A stretch of 64,000 bases of DNA from Panorpa germanica (Eukaryota > Arthropoda > Insecta > Mecoptera > Panorpidae). The stretch is taken from contig OY783209.1 of the NCBI GenBank assembly GCA_963678705.1, forward strand, positions 16,740,001 to 16,804,000. The letters run 5' to 3'. How positions within the stretch are numbered: the first letter of the stretch is position 1; each line of letters begins with the position of its first letter. Below the pieces are notes generated by a model. The model was not told where the DNA came from. It was given only the letters and a program-made list of their open reading frames with translations, and ran no database searches. This document shows, piece by piece, positions 21,701 to 33,147 of this stretch. The position numbers were made by a program, and so were the translations under genes.

Positions 21701-22880
21701 TACTTCTTTAATCATCATTTTACTCGAGTCGTCTTGAGTTACTCCATAGTACGCTTTCTTGCTCAGGGCGGTGCTATTACTTGTGAAAGTTCACATAACA
21801 AGTCCTCACTGTTAGGTGAAATTGTTTTCGTGCATTTTCCTGAACCTCTCATCCTATTAATTTTTTCCTATAATTGTTTAGTAGTTAAATTATGGTTTAA
21901 CTCTTCGGCAAGGTTTTTCCAAGCTTGTCTTTTCTTGAACTTTAGTAAGTTGGTCGTTTCAGATTCTACTTATTTTAAGGCTTCTTTATTTGTTTCAGAA
22001 CTATTTCGGTGGTATCTTCTGTAGGCTCTTTTACTATTTTGCACAGCCTCTTTACATTCATCATCCCACCAAGGATTTGTCGGATGTTTTGAGAATTTAT
22101 TGTTTGCAATATTTTTCCCCCATTTTTTAGCTGCAGATTCATTTGTGTCAATTAGACAGCTATACTTTTTTTCCAGCGTAGTATTGGACTGAATTTGGTT
22201 TGCCAATAAGTCTGCTTCTATTTGGTTAGAGAAATTGTCCCAGTCGATTGTATTTAATACAATGTTTAATTTAAAGTTTTCTTTGCCTCTACTTAATTGA
22301 CCAATTTGTGCCCCATTCATAAGTATAATGGCGTGATCTGAACCTAATTGATCCTCCATTACGTTCCATGAAAGTTGGCTACCAAGAGATATAGTTGCCC
22401 ATGATAAATCAATTGCTGACGCTGTTCCTGAATGGATGTCGATTCGAGTAGGAGAACCATCATTAAGGAACATCATGTTATTTTTGTCCATCACCTGACA
22501 TATAATTTTACCCCTTGGACAGTCAAAGGTGTTTCCCCAAGCAATGGCTTTAGCATTAACCATTAAGTCACCTAGAATAAGCCTTGGTTCTGGAATAGAT
22601 CTTAATATTGTATTCAATATTCCTGTAGTAATAGATGCTGTTGCTGGGGCATAAAGAGATACAACAATAATATGCCCATCACCTCATTTAATTTTTGCTC
22701 TTATAATCTCAATATCCCCTGAGAGAGGAATTAGAGTTCTGTCAATAAAAATGTTGTGGTTTATTACTAGAGCAACGCCTCCACCGTTGTTATTTCTATC
22801 TGCTCTTACTAGTTCCATATTTCTCCATTTGATTTTGTAAGATGGATCAAGCCAGGTTTCCGAGAGTGCGATTATCGTCA
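18732..22880 (-). pseudogene. I-like ORF2: endonuclease, reverse transcriptase, RNase H
   Basis: Order from the right: APE-type endonuclease (RADRNNNGGGVALVINHN at about 22,770; ILGDLMVNAKAIAWGN; GSDHAIILMN at about 22,330), RT (TPGLDRISYEMLGHLPSIAK, SYRPIPLINC, then YVDDLVFLSQE at about 20,985), RNase H (LYTDGSKEADGVGAAVVD at about 20,110; ASIYTAELCAIDLAVD), and a C-terminal segment with CECGEEEADPDHILWQC at about 18,900-18,950. The product nicks DNA and copies the element RNA at the target. At least six stops or frameshifts plus a 537-bp insertion (19,102-19,638) inactivate it. Confidence 0.85.
19102..19638. mobile_element. 537-bp unclassified insertion with a 5-bp target duplication
   Basis: It splits the I-like ORF2: NSDKG lies on one side and EFYTIQPILRRK on the other, whereas the 48-kb copy reads NSDKGREFYTIQPIL without interruption. 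The direct repeat tacct flanks it (19,097-19,101 and 19,639-19,643). The content is non-coding; the right edge reads gtgttgggcggtgtgg-like sequence on the minus strand. The 5-bp duplication would fit a solo LTR, but clean TG/CA ends are not evident. Confidence 0.6.
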
Positions 22881-23552
22881 GCTTTATGTTCTTGTTTACA
22901 GTTACGACACACTATCTTCTCTTTCTTGCAACTTAAAGAGCTGTGATCTCCACCACAAAATTGGCAATATTCAGCACTTCTGCAGAAATTAGTGAAGTGG
23001 CCAAATTTCCAGCACCGACGACACTGTCTAATTCTTTGAATATATGCTGAAACTGGGTAAAGGATACCCTGGAAGGCTATCTATTCCGGGATCTTATCCC
23101 CGCTAAATGATATAAGGCACTTCCAAGTAGGAGTCTTTTGTCTTCCTCAATTCTATCAAATCTAATAAAATCAGTAATTTTTGTAGTAACTGTCTACTAT
23201 TTTTATTAAATCCTACTGCATCATGTAGTAATACGTCATCCAGATTATCGGGGTGTAAGTCAATTAGTCCCTGTACTTTTACCAAATTCTTTGGAATAAT
23301 GCTCTTGTATTTAGATAGAACTATGGCGTCTTCTATAATTTTATTAGCCAGAAATGGGCTATTAGTCTTTACCTCAATTTTTCTTTGGCTGACAACAATG
23401 ATGTTGATCTCCTTGTAATTTAATCGCAAATATTGTGCTATAAAGGCAGGGTTTGTATTGTCACTCCTGAATAACTATGTGGATAATAGCTGGGTCTTAT
23501 CCATTTTGCTTCAAAGAGGTCTTTCTCATGAGACCTGTCATTCATAATTATA
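22881..23552 (-). pseudogene. I-like ORF1 (zinc-knuckle nucleic-acid-binding protein)
   Basis: Starts at MNDRSHEKDLFEAKW (23,552). An open stretch at 23,103-23,429 carries an RNA-binding-like region, then zinc knuckles CRRCWKFGHFTNFC, CQFCGGDHSSLSC and CRNCKQEHKADD lie at about 23,020-22,885. The ORF1 protein coats element RNA. Frame breaks near 23,430 and 23,100 make it nonfunctional. Confidence 0.7.
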
Positions 23553-23888
23553 ACCTCACTTTCACTTAACACAAATTAATAAAAAAAAAAATCTATTACT
23601 TCGTTTTTACACTTTATTATTTTTAAACTCTTTTATATTTATTAAATAAATGTATTTATTAAATAAATAAATTATATTTAGTATAATAAATTTAATAAAT
23701 TGAAAATAATTTCAGGAGCAAAATTTAAGTAAGAAGGTTATAACTCTTCTTACTTTTCATAAAAATTGATATTTATTCTTATTTGAGTACAAAAAAGAAA
23801 ATTAAAAATATATACCATTTCATATTTATTTTAAAAATCATAATTTTATTGTTTGATTGCACAGTTAAGACTTTCAAATAATTTATTT
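23553..23888. other. AT-rich spacer
   Basis: Long A, T and aaataaat-type runs. I see no feature in it. Confidence 0.5.
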
Positions 23889-24390
23889 ATAGTTGCAGTA
23901 TGATTGTTAATAGCAGATTTGTAGATTTATTGCATCCACCTGCATTTTTTGTGCATTTTTCAATATCTTTAATTTCCTCTCTTGAAATATATATTTTTCC
24001 CAATAATTCGTTAATGAACGCCGATTTTTTTTCAATTTCAATCAGTCGCCTTTTTGCAGGTTTTAGTCGGTTAGGTGTTTGATCTGTAAATATGAATTGT
24101 ATAGAGTTATTTTATATTATTAATAACTTATTAATAATAATTAAATATTTACTGGCTTCTGAACCAAAATCATTATCCGTTTGTAGTCTTTTTATTTTTG
24201 TTGGATACTCTTCCTCTGTAAATATCAATTGTATAAAGCATATAGAATATTGATTTATTTAAATAATTAAAAATTTACCACTTTCTGAATAAAATATTTC
24301 TTTCTCCTTCTTCTCTCTTTTTTTCTCTTCCTTCCATCAACACTCTTATATACACTTTTCTTTAGATCTAAAAAATTTTGACTTGGTAAC
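23889..24390 (-). CDS. Possible small multi-exon gene, unrecognised
   Basis: Three minus-strand exons with plausible splice sites: about 24,390-24,282 (KEEKKREKKEKEIFYSESG, donor GTAAATTT), about 24,221-24,150 (EEEYPTKIKRLQTDNDFGS), and 24,085-23,889 (after TTTACAG: RLKPAKRRLIEIEKKS, EEIKDIEKCTKNAGGCNKST, ending in TAA). The product would be short, basic and charged, with a C-x8-C pair near its end. It may be the 3' part of a transposon accessory gene. No family is recognised and exon joining is inferred. Confidence 0.35.
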
Positions 24391-25030
24391 ATAAAAGATC
24401 CTATTTATTACAATTACGATCCACTTTAAAAAAACATATTTCGAATAATTACAAAATCTATTCAAAACCTAAAGAAATAAATTCTTTTTAGATCTTCGGC
24501 CTCAAAAATGTTACATATATGTAAAATGATCCATATTTTGTGTGTAATGGGTAAGCACCAAATATTTACAATTTATTTATTTGAATAAAATATATTAATA
24601 CTTTCATGTCAGATATATGATCTGAGAAAAGTTAACCAGTATGATCTCTTAAAAAATAATATAACAAAAAAAAATCTCTTTTTAATACAAATTTCACAAC
24701 GCACGATTATTTTTCGTCATGTTTACTACTAAGTAAGTCTGGATGACCTGTACTAAAAAAGTTGATACGTCGAGCAAAATAAAAGAATTTAATATTAAAT
24801 ATGAACTCTAAACCAGGGTAACCATATGCATTCACTTCGTAATTTAAGTCAGACGAAGTGCAGTGCTAAAATTTGTTAATCGTTTGTTTGTCTAAACAAA
24901 ATGTGCTGTTAAAACACACAATATTTTATATTATTTTGCTATTATGAAATCTTTTTATTATAATTCATAGAAAGTTTGAGAATTTCTGGTTTGCCATAAT
25001 GTGGAGCGCATTTATTTTTTAAGTAAATGG
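24391..25030. other. AT-rich spacer
   Basis: No gene seen. A short imperfect inverted repeat (cacttcg...cgaagtg) is at about 24,832-24,860. Confidence 0.45.
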
Positions 25031-25736
25031 TGTACGGTGTGTTGCCGTTGTTGCAGGGGTTGTGGTGGTTGAGGCGTCTGCAGGTGCTGCGTTGGATGTG
25101 GTAATTGCGCAGGGTGCACTTTCGGTGAATAATAAATTCGGTGGAAAATATTTTACTGAGCTTGTTGACAAAAGCATAAATCGCAGAATAAAACTAAAAG
25201 ATGCTGAAGACATAGAAAAAAATGCAAAAGTAATCCACCAAAATATAAGGGAAGCCCTGGAAAAAGCAAGTTCTATAAGACAGAAACAACCAGACAGTAT
25301 CAAGCAGTTAATTTTAAGAAAAAACAAGCGCAGGAAGATATGGCAAAATAAAAAAAACCAAAACATAGAAACCCTACTAAATGGATTACAATCTGCAACC
25401 AGGGAAAGAATACAAAAATAACAAATAAATGCATCGCACAATCTCGCTGTGGAAAAGTATGTAAGTGAATATCTAAGACTTCACGCCGCAGGACGATTCA
25501 AACTCACAACATCATGGGAAGTAAAAAAACAACATAAGAAAGCTAAAAACAAGCAAAATCGCTAAGAAAAAAACGTAATAAAAAAAGCGATAATAGCACT
25601 TACCAGACTGATTAATGCAATTTACAAATATGAACACTTCTTAGCCAAAGTAGTTATGATTCTGAAGCCAGGAAAAGCAAACAAAGACCCTACAAATTGC
25701 CGCCCAATAAGCTTACTTACTCATATTAGTAAGGTA
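25031..25736 (+). pseudogene. Jockey-type reverse transcriptase fragment
   Basis: Contains the region upstream of RT (KQLILRKNKRRKIWQNKKNQ) and then the start of RT (MILKPGKANKDPTNCRPISLL, THISK), as in Jockey-like ORF2. There is a stop at 25,420 and an internal deletion between the two parts near 25,600. It ends at about 25,736, just before DNA element A. ORF1, endonuclease and the rest of RT are absent. Confidence 0.7.
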
Positions 25737-25751
25737 AAAAGATCCCATACA

Positions 25752-26040
25752 GGATGAAACCATCGGCCCAGTCTTGGTACAGGCCTGGTTCAGTACTGTA
25801 AAGATCTGGGCCAAGTATGCACACCAGTCTTGGCCCAGCTTTGGGAATAGCCTGGAATGATAACATCGTGCCAGGCTTGGTTGTCAAGATTGGGCCAAGC
25901 TAGATCGTCAAGGCTGGGCCATGCTTGATTACCAGAGTTGGGCCAAACTTGATCACCAATACTAGGCCAATTTTGATCCCCAAGGCTAGGCCAAGCTTGA
26001 TCACCAATACTGGGCCAGATTTGTATACCAGTTTTGGATC
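25752..26040 (+). repeat. Left subterminal repeat array of element A
   Basis: About nine diverged ~30-bp units built on ttgggccaagcttgatcacc. They stand out by GC content from the AT-rich interior. The mirror-oriented array is at 28,705-29,050. Such arrays are typical transposase-binding regions. Confidence 0.75.
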
Positions 26041-26620
26041 AAAAAAATTTAATAAAAGCGTAAGCTAAATATAATTAGCGCATGCTTTAACACACAAATA
26101 ATTACATCCATATACTTAAATTAAATTTATTTAATTATTTAAATTATGAGATAACATTCATATGACATTAATTTTTAAAACATACTAAGATTTATATTTT
26201 AGTCGACATCTTTGTTTATAATAATATACCCAACATCACAAATATCATTATTAATTGTACTGATAAGAACCTAAGAACTAACAAGATCAAAATATATTTT
26301 TTTTAAAGTAATGCTTATTTATAATAATAGATGTGATTAGTAATATTTAATTAATAAATATTACTGTATCTAATAACGAGACAGGTACTCTAAAACTTGC
26401 TTTTCAACTAGCACTTTGTTATAGATATATATCACAAATATTATTACTGATCGTACTGATAAGAACTTAAAAACTAACAAGATCAAAATATATTTTTTAA
26501 CGTTATGCATAGTTAGAATAATAGATGTAATTATTAATATTTAATTAATAAATATTACTATATCTAATAACAAGGCCGGTACACTGAGATTTACTTCTCT
26601 ATCAACGCTTTTTTCCCATA

Positions 26621-27624
26621 CTATAAGGTAAAAGGCCCAGTTTCTGATAGTATATCATTTTGTAGGACATCTTTTCCTCGCTGTGCTCGTCCACCGTCCC
26701 TGTCGCCTGCACCAGATAAAAATTTACTGACGATAGTCAATATTTTTATTTTATCCTTTGCATCATGATATTTTGCCTGGATAAATTCTGAAAAAAATTA
26801 AATCGCAATCAGTAAATCACAATTACTTTTCAACTCGAATGTTGCAACTTACCTTCCATCAGTTTGTACGACTCAGTTTGATTGAAAGCTTTCTTACCAA
26901 CTCCTTTCATTATTCTTCCACATCCACTGTACTCTAATTGCACATTTTTTTTCAGCAGCTTTGTCATTACCGCTGAAATATCATCTTTATATTTCGTGTG
27001 TCCAGCAGCTACCATCTTGAATATCTCTTTCTACAAATATACGTGTATAATTAATTAACAAGTTATCAATAATCAATAACTAATGATGAATAGTAAACGT
27101 AATGCGTACCACGGCATCTTGTGTGTCTTCTTTTGTATTAAGATCTTCTTCAAACTTGAGAAAACCTTCAATACTGTCAAACGGTAAATCTTTACCTATT
27201 TCTTTCGAAGCTTGAGTTTTCTCTGGTAATTCCGCTTTGTATTCTACAGCTCGCAAAATCTTGTCGTACCTGTTCGATACCGTTAATAAAAGGCTTCGTT
27301 TCATTTTATCACATTCTCTTACCACGCATTTTTCAATGAATTTTGCGAGACCGTCATAGTCGGTTATCCCTAGAAATTGTACGATAACTATAATAGTTTT
27401 TCATTGCTATCACTGGAATCAAAATATTTATTATTACACACTGATGAACCACCTGGTTCTGGAATGTTATTAGAAACATTGTTTTTATTCACATCACTAT
27501 TAATAGTTTGATCACTAACATTTGGTTGAGTAATGTTTGGGTTGGTTAGTTTATTTGAAACTTTGCTTGTTTTGTGTAACGCGCGCCACTTTTTCAATCG
27601 AAAATACGAGTTAACATAAAACAT
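26621..27624 (-). CDS. DUF4806-type protein gene of element A
   Basis: Minus-strand exons: first exon within 27,624 to about 27,465 (FRLKKWRALHKTSKVSN, N-rich linker); exon 2 27,369-27,110 (DLPFDSIEGFLKFEEDLN); exon 3 27,030-26,853 (LLKKNVQLEYSGCGRIMKGV, KKAFNQTESYKLMEG); exon 4 26,787-26,621 (KFLSGAGDRDGGRAQRG, TAG stop). Donor and acceptor phases agree across exons 2-4 with no stop. The arrangement (phenylalanine-led 'FxSIEGFLKFE', then 'YSxxG...KKAF') is that of DUF4806, a domain of unknown function common in transposon-linked insect genes. The first exon donor is uncertain. The gene may still be functional. Confidence 0.65.
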
Positions 27625-27813
27625 TTAAATTATTTGTAATATATTAAATGACTAATATTAAATGTACAATAACAAATAAATAGAGAACATTTGACTGCTT
27701 CCACATAGACACTTGTATATAATATATATAATATATTAATTATATTAATTATTTTATAATATTTAATATTATTTTGTTAATGCTAAGATGCTTAAGCGCG
27801 TGTTGACTGCTTG

Positions 27814-28441
27814 AGGCCTGTCTCAGTATGGGACCGTATTTAAGCGACGGCGTATTCGGCAAACCAAAAACAAAGCAAACCGCCTATGTGTGTCACAGAT
27901 GTCTGTAGTCGTGTATTATGGGGTGTATTGGAGTTCTTTAGCACTTATATAATTTATCATGAGAGCACACTTTAATTTTAATTTTTATCGATACACTACT
28001 GGTATTAAAGAGACTTTGGCATTTATTATATATCTGAGTTCTGGTGGGCGTGAATTTAAATTTAGTTCTATCGTATTGGTATCGGTATCGGTGTTCATGA
28101 TTCACTGAAATACAAACATAAACTGCATGCAGAACATAGTGATGTCGCCGATAGATTTCATTTGAAGCGTATATCCCCTCCAGTCTGAGGCGGCTGTTTG
28201 CATTTACAAAGGTTCGGATAGGATATCGTTGTAGTAGTGGTAACGCTTGGATAAAATTCGCCTTTATACGGTTCTAATGTGCAAGGTAGTGCCGCCCGTA
28301 TTCGGACGGCTTTGTAGCGTGCAGTCTGAGAGCTCCAGAGAGATCTCATTACATTTACATGGTTCGGATAGGTAAAGCGTAGTAGCCCGTATACGTCCGG
28401 CAGAAATTCGTTTAAATACGGTGAAATACTGAGACAGGCCT
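27814..28441. mobile_element. 628-bp inverted-repeat element nested in element A
   Basis: Ends are AGGCCTGTCTCAGTAT (27,814) and its exact reverse complement (28,426-28,441). Similarity continues as ACCGTATTTAA-CGA, so the terminal inverted repeat is about 35 bp with mismatches. The interior has internal repeats (ggttcggatagg at about 28,210 and 28,363; cagtctgag at about 28,181 and 28,322) and no coding capacity. No clear target duplication is visible. Confidence 0.65.
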
Positions 28442-28704
28442 AAAACTAACATTAAAATAAGAAATAAAAGCAAGATATTTATATATAAGATATAACTATT
28501 GCATGCGTTTATGAACACCCTCTGTTGGTATAAATTCCTAGTTTAATGACTTCCTCTATTGGCGTTAATTCAAATATTATCAATGCTATGAAGCATTTGT
28601 TTACAACAAGATTATGAAATATTAATAAAAATTATTTTTAGAACAATTTTTTATTTATTGTGAGTAAATTTCTGTTTATGAATGAGCTTAATTACATAGT
28701 GTTA

Positions 28705-29050
28705 AGTTTCCTAGTGTTGGCCCAAAGCTGAGTGAATTAAGAGATGACCAAGACTCGATTTCCCAGTATTGGGCCAAGTCTAAATCACCAAAAAATGGCT
28801 TAGGCTTGGTTGACCGATTCTGGTTCAAAGCTGGGTCACCGTAGTATGGCTAGAGCTGAGATTGTCAGTGTTGGCCCAAAGTTGGGTGAGTTAAGAAATG
28901 GCCAAGACTTGATTTCCCAGTCGTGGCCCAAGATAGGGTGAACATAGGATTGGCCAAGCCTGAATTATCCAAATTTGGACCAATCTTGGCGCGCCGAAGT
29001 CTGGTTTGCCGTGACTGGGCCACGCTTGGCCCCGTTTTCGAACTACGGGG
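28705..29050 (-). repeat. Right subterminal repeat array of element A
   Basis: Repeats of gttggcccaaagctgggtga and ggccaagacttgatttccca. They carry the same ggccaa core as the left array but run in the opposite direction. Confidence 0.7.
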
Positions 29051-29065
29051 ACTCCTGTATGGGAT

Positions 29066-30323
29066 ATTCCTAGAACCTTTACAGAAATTTAATGTACTTA
29101 CTTCTAATCAAATAAATAATAAATCAGCCAGTAGAAAGGAAATTGTATCAAAAAATATTAGAACCTCTCATTTAAATTAAGAGGAAGAAGACTCATTAAT
29201 CTCATTATGTCAAGAATTTAATCAAGTATTCTACCTTGAAGGTGACATTTTAAGTCAAACAAACACTATAGCACATCAAATAAGAACTAACGATCATCCC
29301 CCTATTTATACAAAAACATATAGATATCCTGAAGTACACAAGAGTGAGGTAGATTCACAAATTAATAAAATGTTAGATCAACATATAATAAAACCCTCAG
29401 TATCACCATGGTCAAGTCCAGTTTGGGTCGTACCCAAAAAGGCGGACGCATCAGGTAAAAAGAAATGGCGAATAGTTATCGATTATCGAAAACTAAATGA
29501 CATTTCTGTAGGAGATGCATATCCCCTACCTAATATAACAGATATTTTAGATCAACTAGGACACTCTACTTATTTCACCACTCTTGATTTAGCACAAGGA
29601 TTTCATCAAATACCTATGAATAGCGAAGATTTGGATAAAACCGCATTTTCTGTTAATCAAGGTCTTTTTCAATTTAATAGAATGCCTTTTGGTTTAAAAG
29701 GGGCACCTGCCACCTTTCAGAGGCTAATGGATCGCGTTCTTACGGGTTTACAAGAACTTAAATGTTTTGTTTACCTAGATGACATAATTATTTATGCTAA
29801 TTCAATTGAAGATCATCATAATAAATTAAAACAAATATTTTTACGTTTAGACGAACATAATCTCAAACTCCAACCTGATAAGTGCGAATTTATGCGTACA
29901 GAGGTAGCTTATTTGGGTCACATAATTTCAGATAAAGGTGTAAAACCAAACGCTGATAAAATAACAGCAATAACCAATTACCCTGTCCCTCGCAATACAA
30001 AAGAAATAAAAGCATTTTTAGGTTTAATAGGTTACTACAGACGTTTTATTAAAAACTTCTCTAGATTATCACAACCTCTAACATATTTGTTAAAGAAAGA
30101 TGTTCCTTTTGAATTCAATGAAAAATGTACTAAATCATTCAATGAGTTAAGAACTAAATTAATCATAGAACCTCTGTTGAAATATCCAGATTTTAAAATA
30201 CCTTTTAACTTAACAACAGATGCTTCTAATTTTGCAATCGGTTTTATATTATCACAAGGTGATGCTAAAAATGATTTTTCTATAGCTTACGCATCTCGTA
30301 CCTTAAATAAGGCTGAACAAAAC
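29066..30323 (+). pseudogene. pol: Gypsy-2 reverse transcriptase and start of RNase H
   Basis: Reads from a region before RT (IAHQIRTNDHPPIYTKTYRY) through RT: WVVPKKADASGKKKWRIVID, LDLAQGFHQIPM, FNRMPFGLKGAPATFQRLMD, and the catalytic YLDDIIIY at about 29,770-29,793. It continues into the RNase H-like connection (LTTDASNFAIGFILSQGD, IAYASRTLNKAEQNY). This part is free of stops from about 29,190 to 30,325, where element B begins. A TAA at about 29,178 lies upstream of RT. The enzyme would copy the element RNA. Confidence 0.9.
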
Positions 30324-30339
30324 TACCCTTACAAAAATT

Positions 30340-30785
30340 GAGGAGCGGCCCATTAATGGGCCAATACTGGCGGCCGATCTCCGAGCATTGGCCAAACATC
30401 TGAATATATGCTTGTGCCAAGACTGGGCGAGCAACGGATGTTAACGCCATGCCAATGTTGGCGACTGAGCATCGGCCGAGCATTGTCACCGAGCGTCGGC
30501 CGAGCATAGTCGCCGAACATCGGCCGAAGCTTAGTCGCCAACCTTGGCATGGCGTTAGCATCCGTTACTCGCCCAGTCTTGGCCCAAGGATATATTTAGA
30601 TTCTTGGCCAATTCTCGGGGATCGACCACCAGTCTTGGCCCATCAATAGACCGCTCTTCATTTTTTATATGGGTGAGACGATGATCCTGAGCATCAGAGT
30701 TTGCCAGGCATTGGCCAAGCCTATTAAGTATCGCCAAAGCATCGTGGCCGAGTGCTGACCAAGCGTTGTCCCAGTCCGAAATACC
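30340..30785. repeat. Left subterminal region of element B with a ~65-bp inverted repeat
   Basis: Repeated gcattggcca, catcggccga and cttggccc motifs. Segments 30,412-30,480 and 30,520-30,587 are imperfect reverse complements (gccaagactgggcgag, then caacggatgttaacgccatgcc, against the same sequence inverted), forming a potential cruciform. Similar motifs occur at the right end (34,632-34,790: ccaaggaatggctgatgatc, gcttggccaagcatc). Confidence 0.7.
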
Positions 30786-31057
30786 TGATTTTTTTTTTTT
30801 ATTCATCTACACCCTATTGGAAAGGTTTCTTCCCTTAAGGGAAATTTCTTCTTCATCCCTGTTTCCACAATTCCTAACAAACTAATTTAAAATCAGTTTA
30901 TTTATTTATTAATGACGTTCGATAAATTTAAACATTTTTTAAATACTATGAAATTATTATATTTATGTATTAAACTAAGAATGAAACATGAAATAATAGT
31001 GATAATATTATATATATTATATATAGAAACAATAGTTATAATAACAATAATTTGTAT

Positions 31058-31525
31058 TTGATTGCAATTTCCAGTTCGCCTTGCGTTCGCAATGACAATT
31101 AACAAGTCGCAAGGCCAATCGCTTAGTGTTTGCGGGATAAATTTAGAAAATCATTGTTTTTCACATGGGCAGTTATACGTTGCTTGTTCACGAGTTGGGA
31201 AACCATCCGCTTTGTTTGTGTTAACGTCAGACCAAAAACAAAAAATGTGGTTTACCAAAGAGCACTTCAATGAAACGGATAATTTGCGGACACGTATAAC
31301 GCTTCGATTCAGTATTTACTTTGGATTCACTTTCATTTACTGAGAGAAGTTTAACTAAATAACACTAATCGAAATGAATTCATTACTGTTGTAAAATGAA
31401 ATAAAATTTTTCCTTTTCAAATATAAAACAAAAAAAATATTTTTCTTCATCTTTTAATCACCAAACGAAATGTTACATAAAACGAAGCCATCTGATGGCG
31501 AAACGGAGTTCGCCGGGTTTGCTAG
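31058..31525 (+). mobile_element. Helitron 3' fragment inside element B
   Basis: Codes the last ~85 residues of a PIF1-type Helitron helicase (QFPVRLAFAMTINKSQGQSL, VACSRVGKPSALFVLTSD). It ends in a canonical Helitron 3' terminus: a 6-bp hairpin stem (ggcgaa...ttcgcc) at 31,497-31,514, then gggtttgctag ending CTAG at 31,525 before T. The family differs from the complete Helitron at 40,895-46,521. Its 5' part is missing. Confidence 0.8.
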
Positions 31526-31553
31526 TGTTTTATATAAGTAATTTTTTTTATTT

Positions 31554-33147
31554 TTAATTACGTCGTCTCCGACCACCTTCTCTATCACCCGCATTGGCTA
31601 GAAAAGTTCCGATTTTGCATATAAAACTTTTGCATTGTTCAGAGTCCCCAAATTCTTCTTGGATGATATCTGAAATTAAAAATATTTATTATAAATACAT
31701 ATATTTTAATAAATTGATAGCATTCATAAATATTACTAACCTTCTAAACATTTAAAGGTATTTGTCACACTAAAATTCAGTTTACCCACGCCACGTACAA
31801 GTCTACCAGTGCCTGAATAGAGTTGTTGTACGAGCGGGGTAAATACTTCAGACAGCGTTTTCCTTATGCAAACACTTACATCAGTTTCACCATAAGTAAT
31901 TACTTTGAACAAATCTTTTAATTGATTATTATTGGCAGGAGTTGTTAGTCCAGCATCAAACACTGTAAAACGGTCGAGGTCATTGATAGGAAATATACCG
32001 TTATAAACTTCCATCGCCGCAGTTAAAGTTTTGTTAGGAACACTGCTAGTCGATTGATTCATGGTGATTTGAGTTTTTATATTTTTTGCTTCCTTTTTAA
32101 TGTCGTATTCAAGACTATGTTTTATAGTGTCTAATTTTTTAAAAACCTCGTCGAATTTAGAGTCAATATATTTCTTCAATAGATCTGAAACAGTACCAGA
32201 TAGTAAAATATCTGTATGTACTATGACTAACTAATAAATAAATATTGTTTTGTGTCAAAAATAATCATCAATGGTAAAAAATAGTCACATTTGATTCAAT
32301 TTACTGAAATGAAAACGACAAACTTACCATAAGTTTCTTCGTTGAAACCGGTAGTTTTTCAGCTACTGTAGTGTGAATATCTTAAGCAAAAAAGACATAA
32401 AAAAATGAAATTATTTGATTAATTTTAATATTTTTAGAATTAATTTTTAATCATTTTCACGTTCACTACACGTTTAACTTTGAATTTTAATAATTTTTAT
32501 ACGGCTTATCTGATCAAATCTTATTTATTGACTAATTTCTATACTTCGTATTGTTTTTATTTAAGACAAAGGTCGTTATCGTATACAAATAAAGTCTTAT
32601 GTAAATTAAGTTAATAAATAATAATATACTTCGCTAAATATTAAGAAAATAATTTGCGAAAAATTACATGGCTTGACCACGTCCAATATTTTTTTCAAAT
32701 TATTTTCTTAATATTTAGCGAAGTATATTATTATTTATTAACTTAATTTACATAAGACTTTATTTGTATATGACATCGACCTTTATCTTAAATAAAAATA
32801 ATACGAAGTATACAAATTATTCAATAAATAAGATTTGATCAGATAAGCCGTATAAAAATTATTTTAATTATAAAATAAAATATTTTTAGTAATAATTATG
32901 ATTAATATACCTTTAGCTTTTGATGATTTCTCAGATCTAACCTTTGTGGTTGAATTACTACTTTGTTGAGCAATAGATGACATTGAACTCATTGAACTCA
33001 TTGACCTCACATCACTTAATTCATGATTTATAGCATCATTTGAAAGTTGGACAATATTTTGAGGGCTTGAAGGACCTGCATTGTCCGTGTCGACTTGTAA
33101 AGTGACTTCTGCGCGTCCCAAATGCCGCTTTCTTTGTTCTAATGTAC
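31554..33147 (-). CDS. DUF4806-type protein gene of element B
   Basis: Minus-strand exons: 33,147-32,911 (QRKRHLGRAEVTLQ, a serine-rich SMSSMSSMSS stretch, KVRSEKSSKAK); 32,380-32,328 (HTTVAEKLPVSTKKLM); 32,184-31,741 (KKYIDSKFDEVFKKLDTIKH coil, then the DUF4806-like FPINDLDRFTVFDAGL ... LYSGTGRLVRGVGKLNF); 31,669-31,554 (GTFLANAGDREGGRRRRN, TAA). The last two exons join in phase. The phase between the first three as drawn does not fit, so a splice site is misplaced or the gene is broken. The C-terminal AGDR-GGR motif is shared with the element A gene. Confidence 0.55.
32490..32867. repeat. Near-perfect ~375-bp hairpin palindrome
   Basis: The left arm (about 32,490-32,664) and right arm (about 32,685-32,867) are reverse complements with few differences. 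Examples are atacggcttatctgatcaaa against tttgatcagataagccgtat, and aatatacttcgctaaatatt in both arms. The loop is only ~20 bp. It sits in an intron of the element B gene. It looks like a fold-back MITE or a hairpin-RNA source. Confidence 0.8.

Larger units (their letters stand above)
18651..23552 (-). mobile_element. I-like non-LTR retrotransposon, near full length, decayed
   Basis: Minus-strand element ending in a poly(A) tail, seen as a T run at 18,651-18,667. It has two reading frames: a zinc-knuckle ORF1, and an ORF2 with endonuclease, reverse transcriptase, RNase H and a C-terminal zinc motif. The RNase H domain points to the I/Loa-type groups. A second, 5'-truncated copy of its last ~600 bp lies on the plus strand at 47,831-48,440. 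Confidence 0.85.
25744..29063 (-). mobile_element. TIR element A carrying a DUF4806 gene
   Basis: A 3,320-bp DNA element bounded by an 11-bp perfect terminal inverted repeat, CCCATACAGGA, flanked by a direct AT dinucleotide (25,742-25,743 and 29,064-29,065). Just inside both ends lie arrays of GC-richer ttgggccaag-like motifs in opposite orientation. The interior holds one spliced gene with a DUF4806-type domain on the minus strand and a nested 628-bp inverted-repeat element. No transposase is recognisable, so it is probably mobilised in trans, unless the DUF4806 protein takes part. Element B (30,326-34,799) is a relative. Confidence 0.75.

Noticed and set aside
25752..26040. Array of ~30-bp repeats that could suggest a CRISPR
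   Set aside because: The units are diverged without conserved repeat-spacer alternation, lie inside terminal inverted repeats, and the sequence is eukaryotic.
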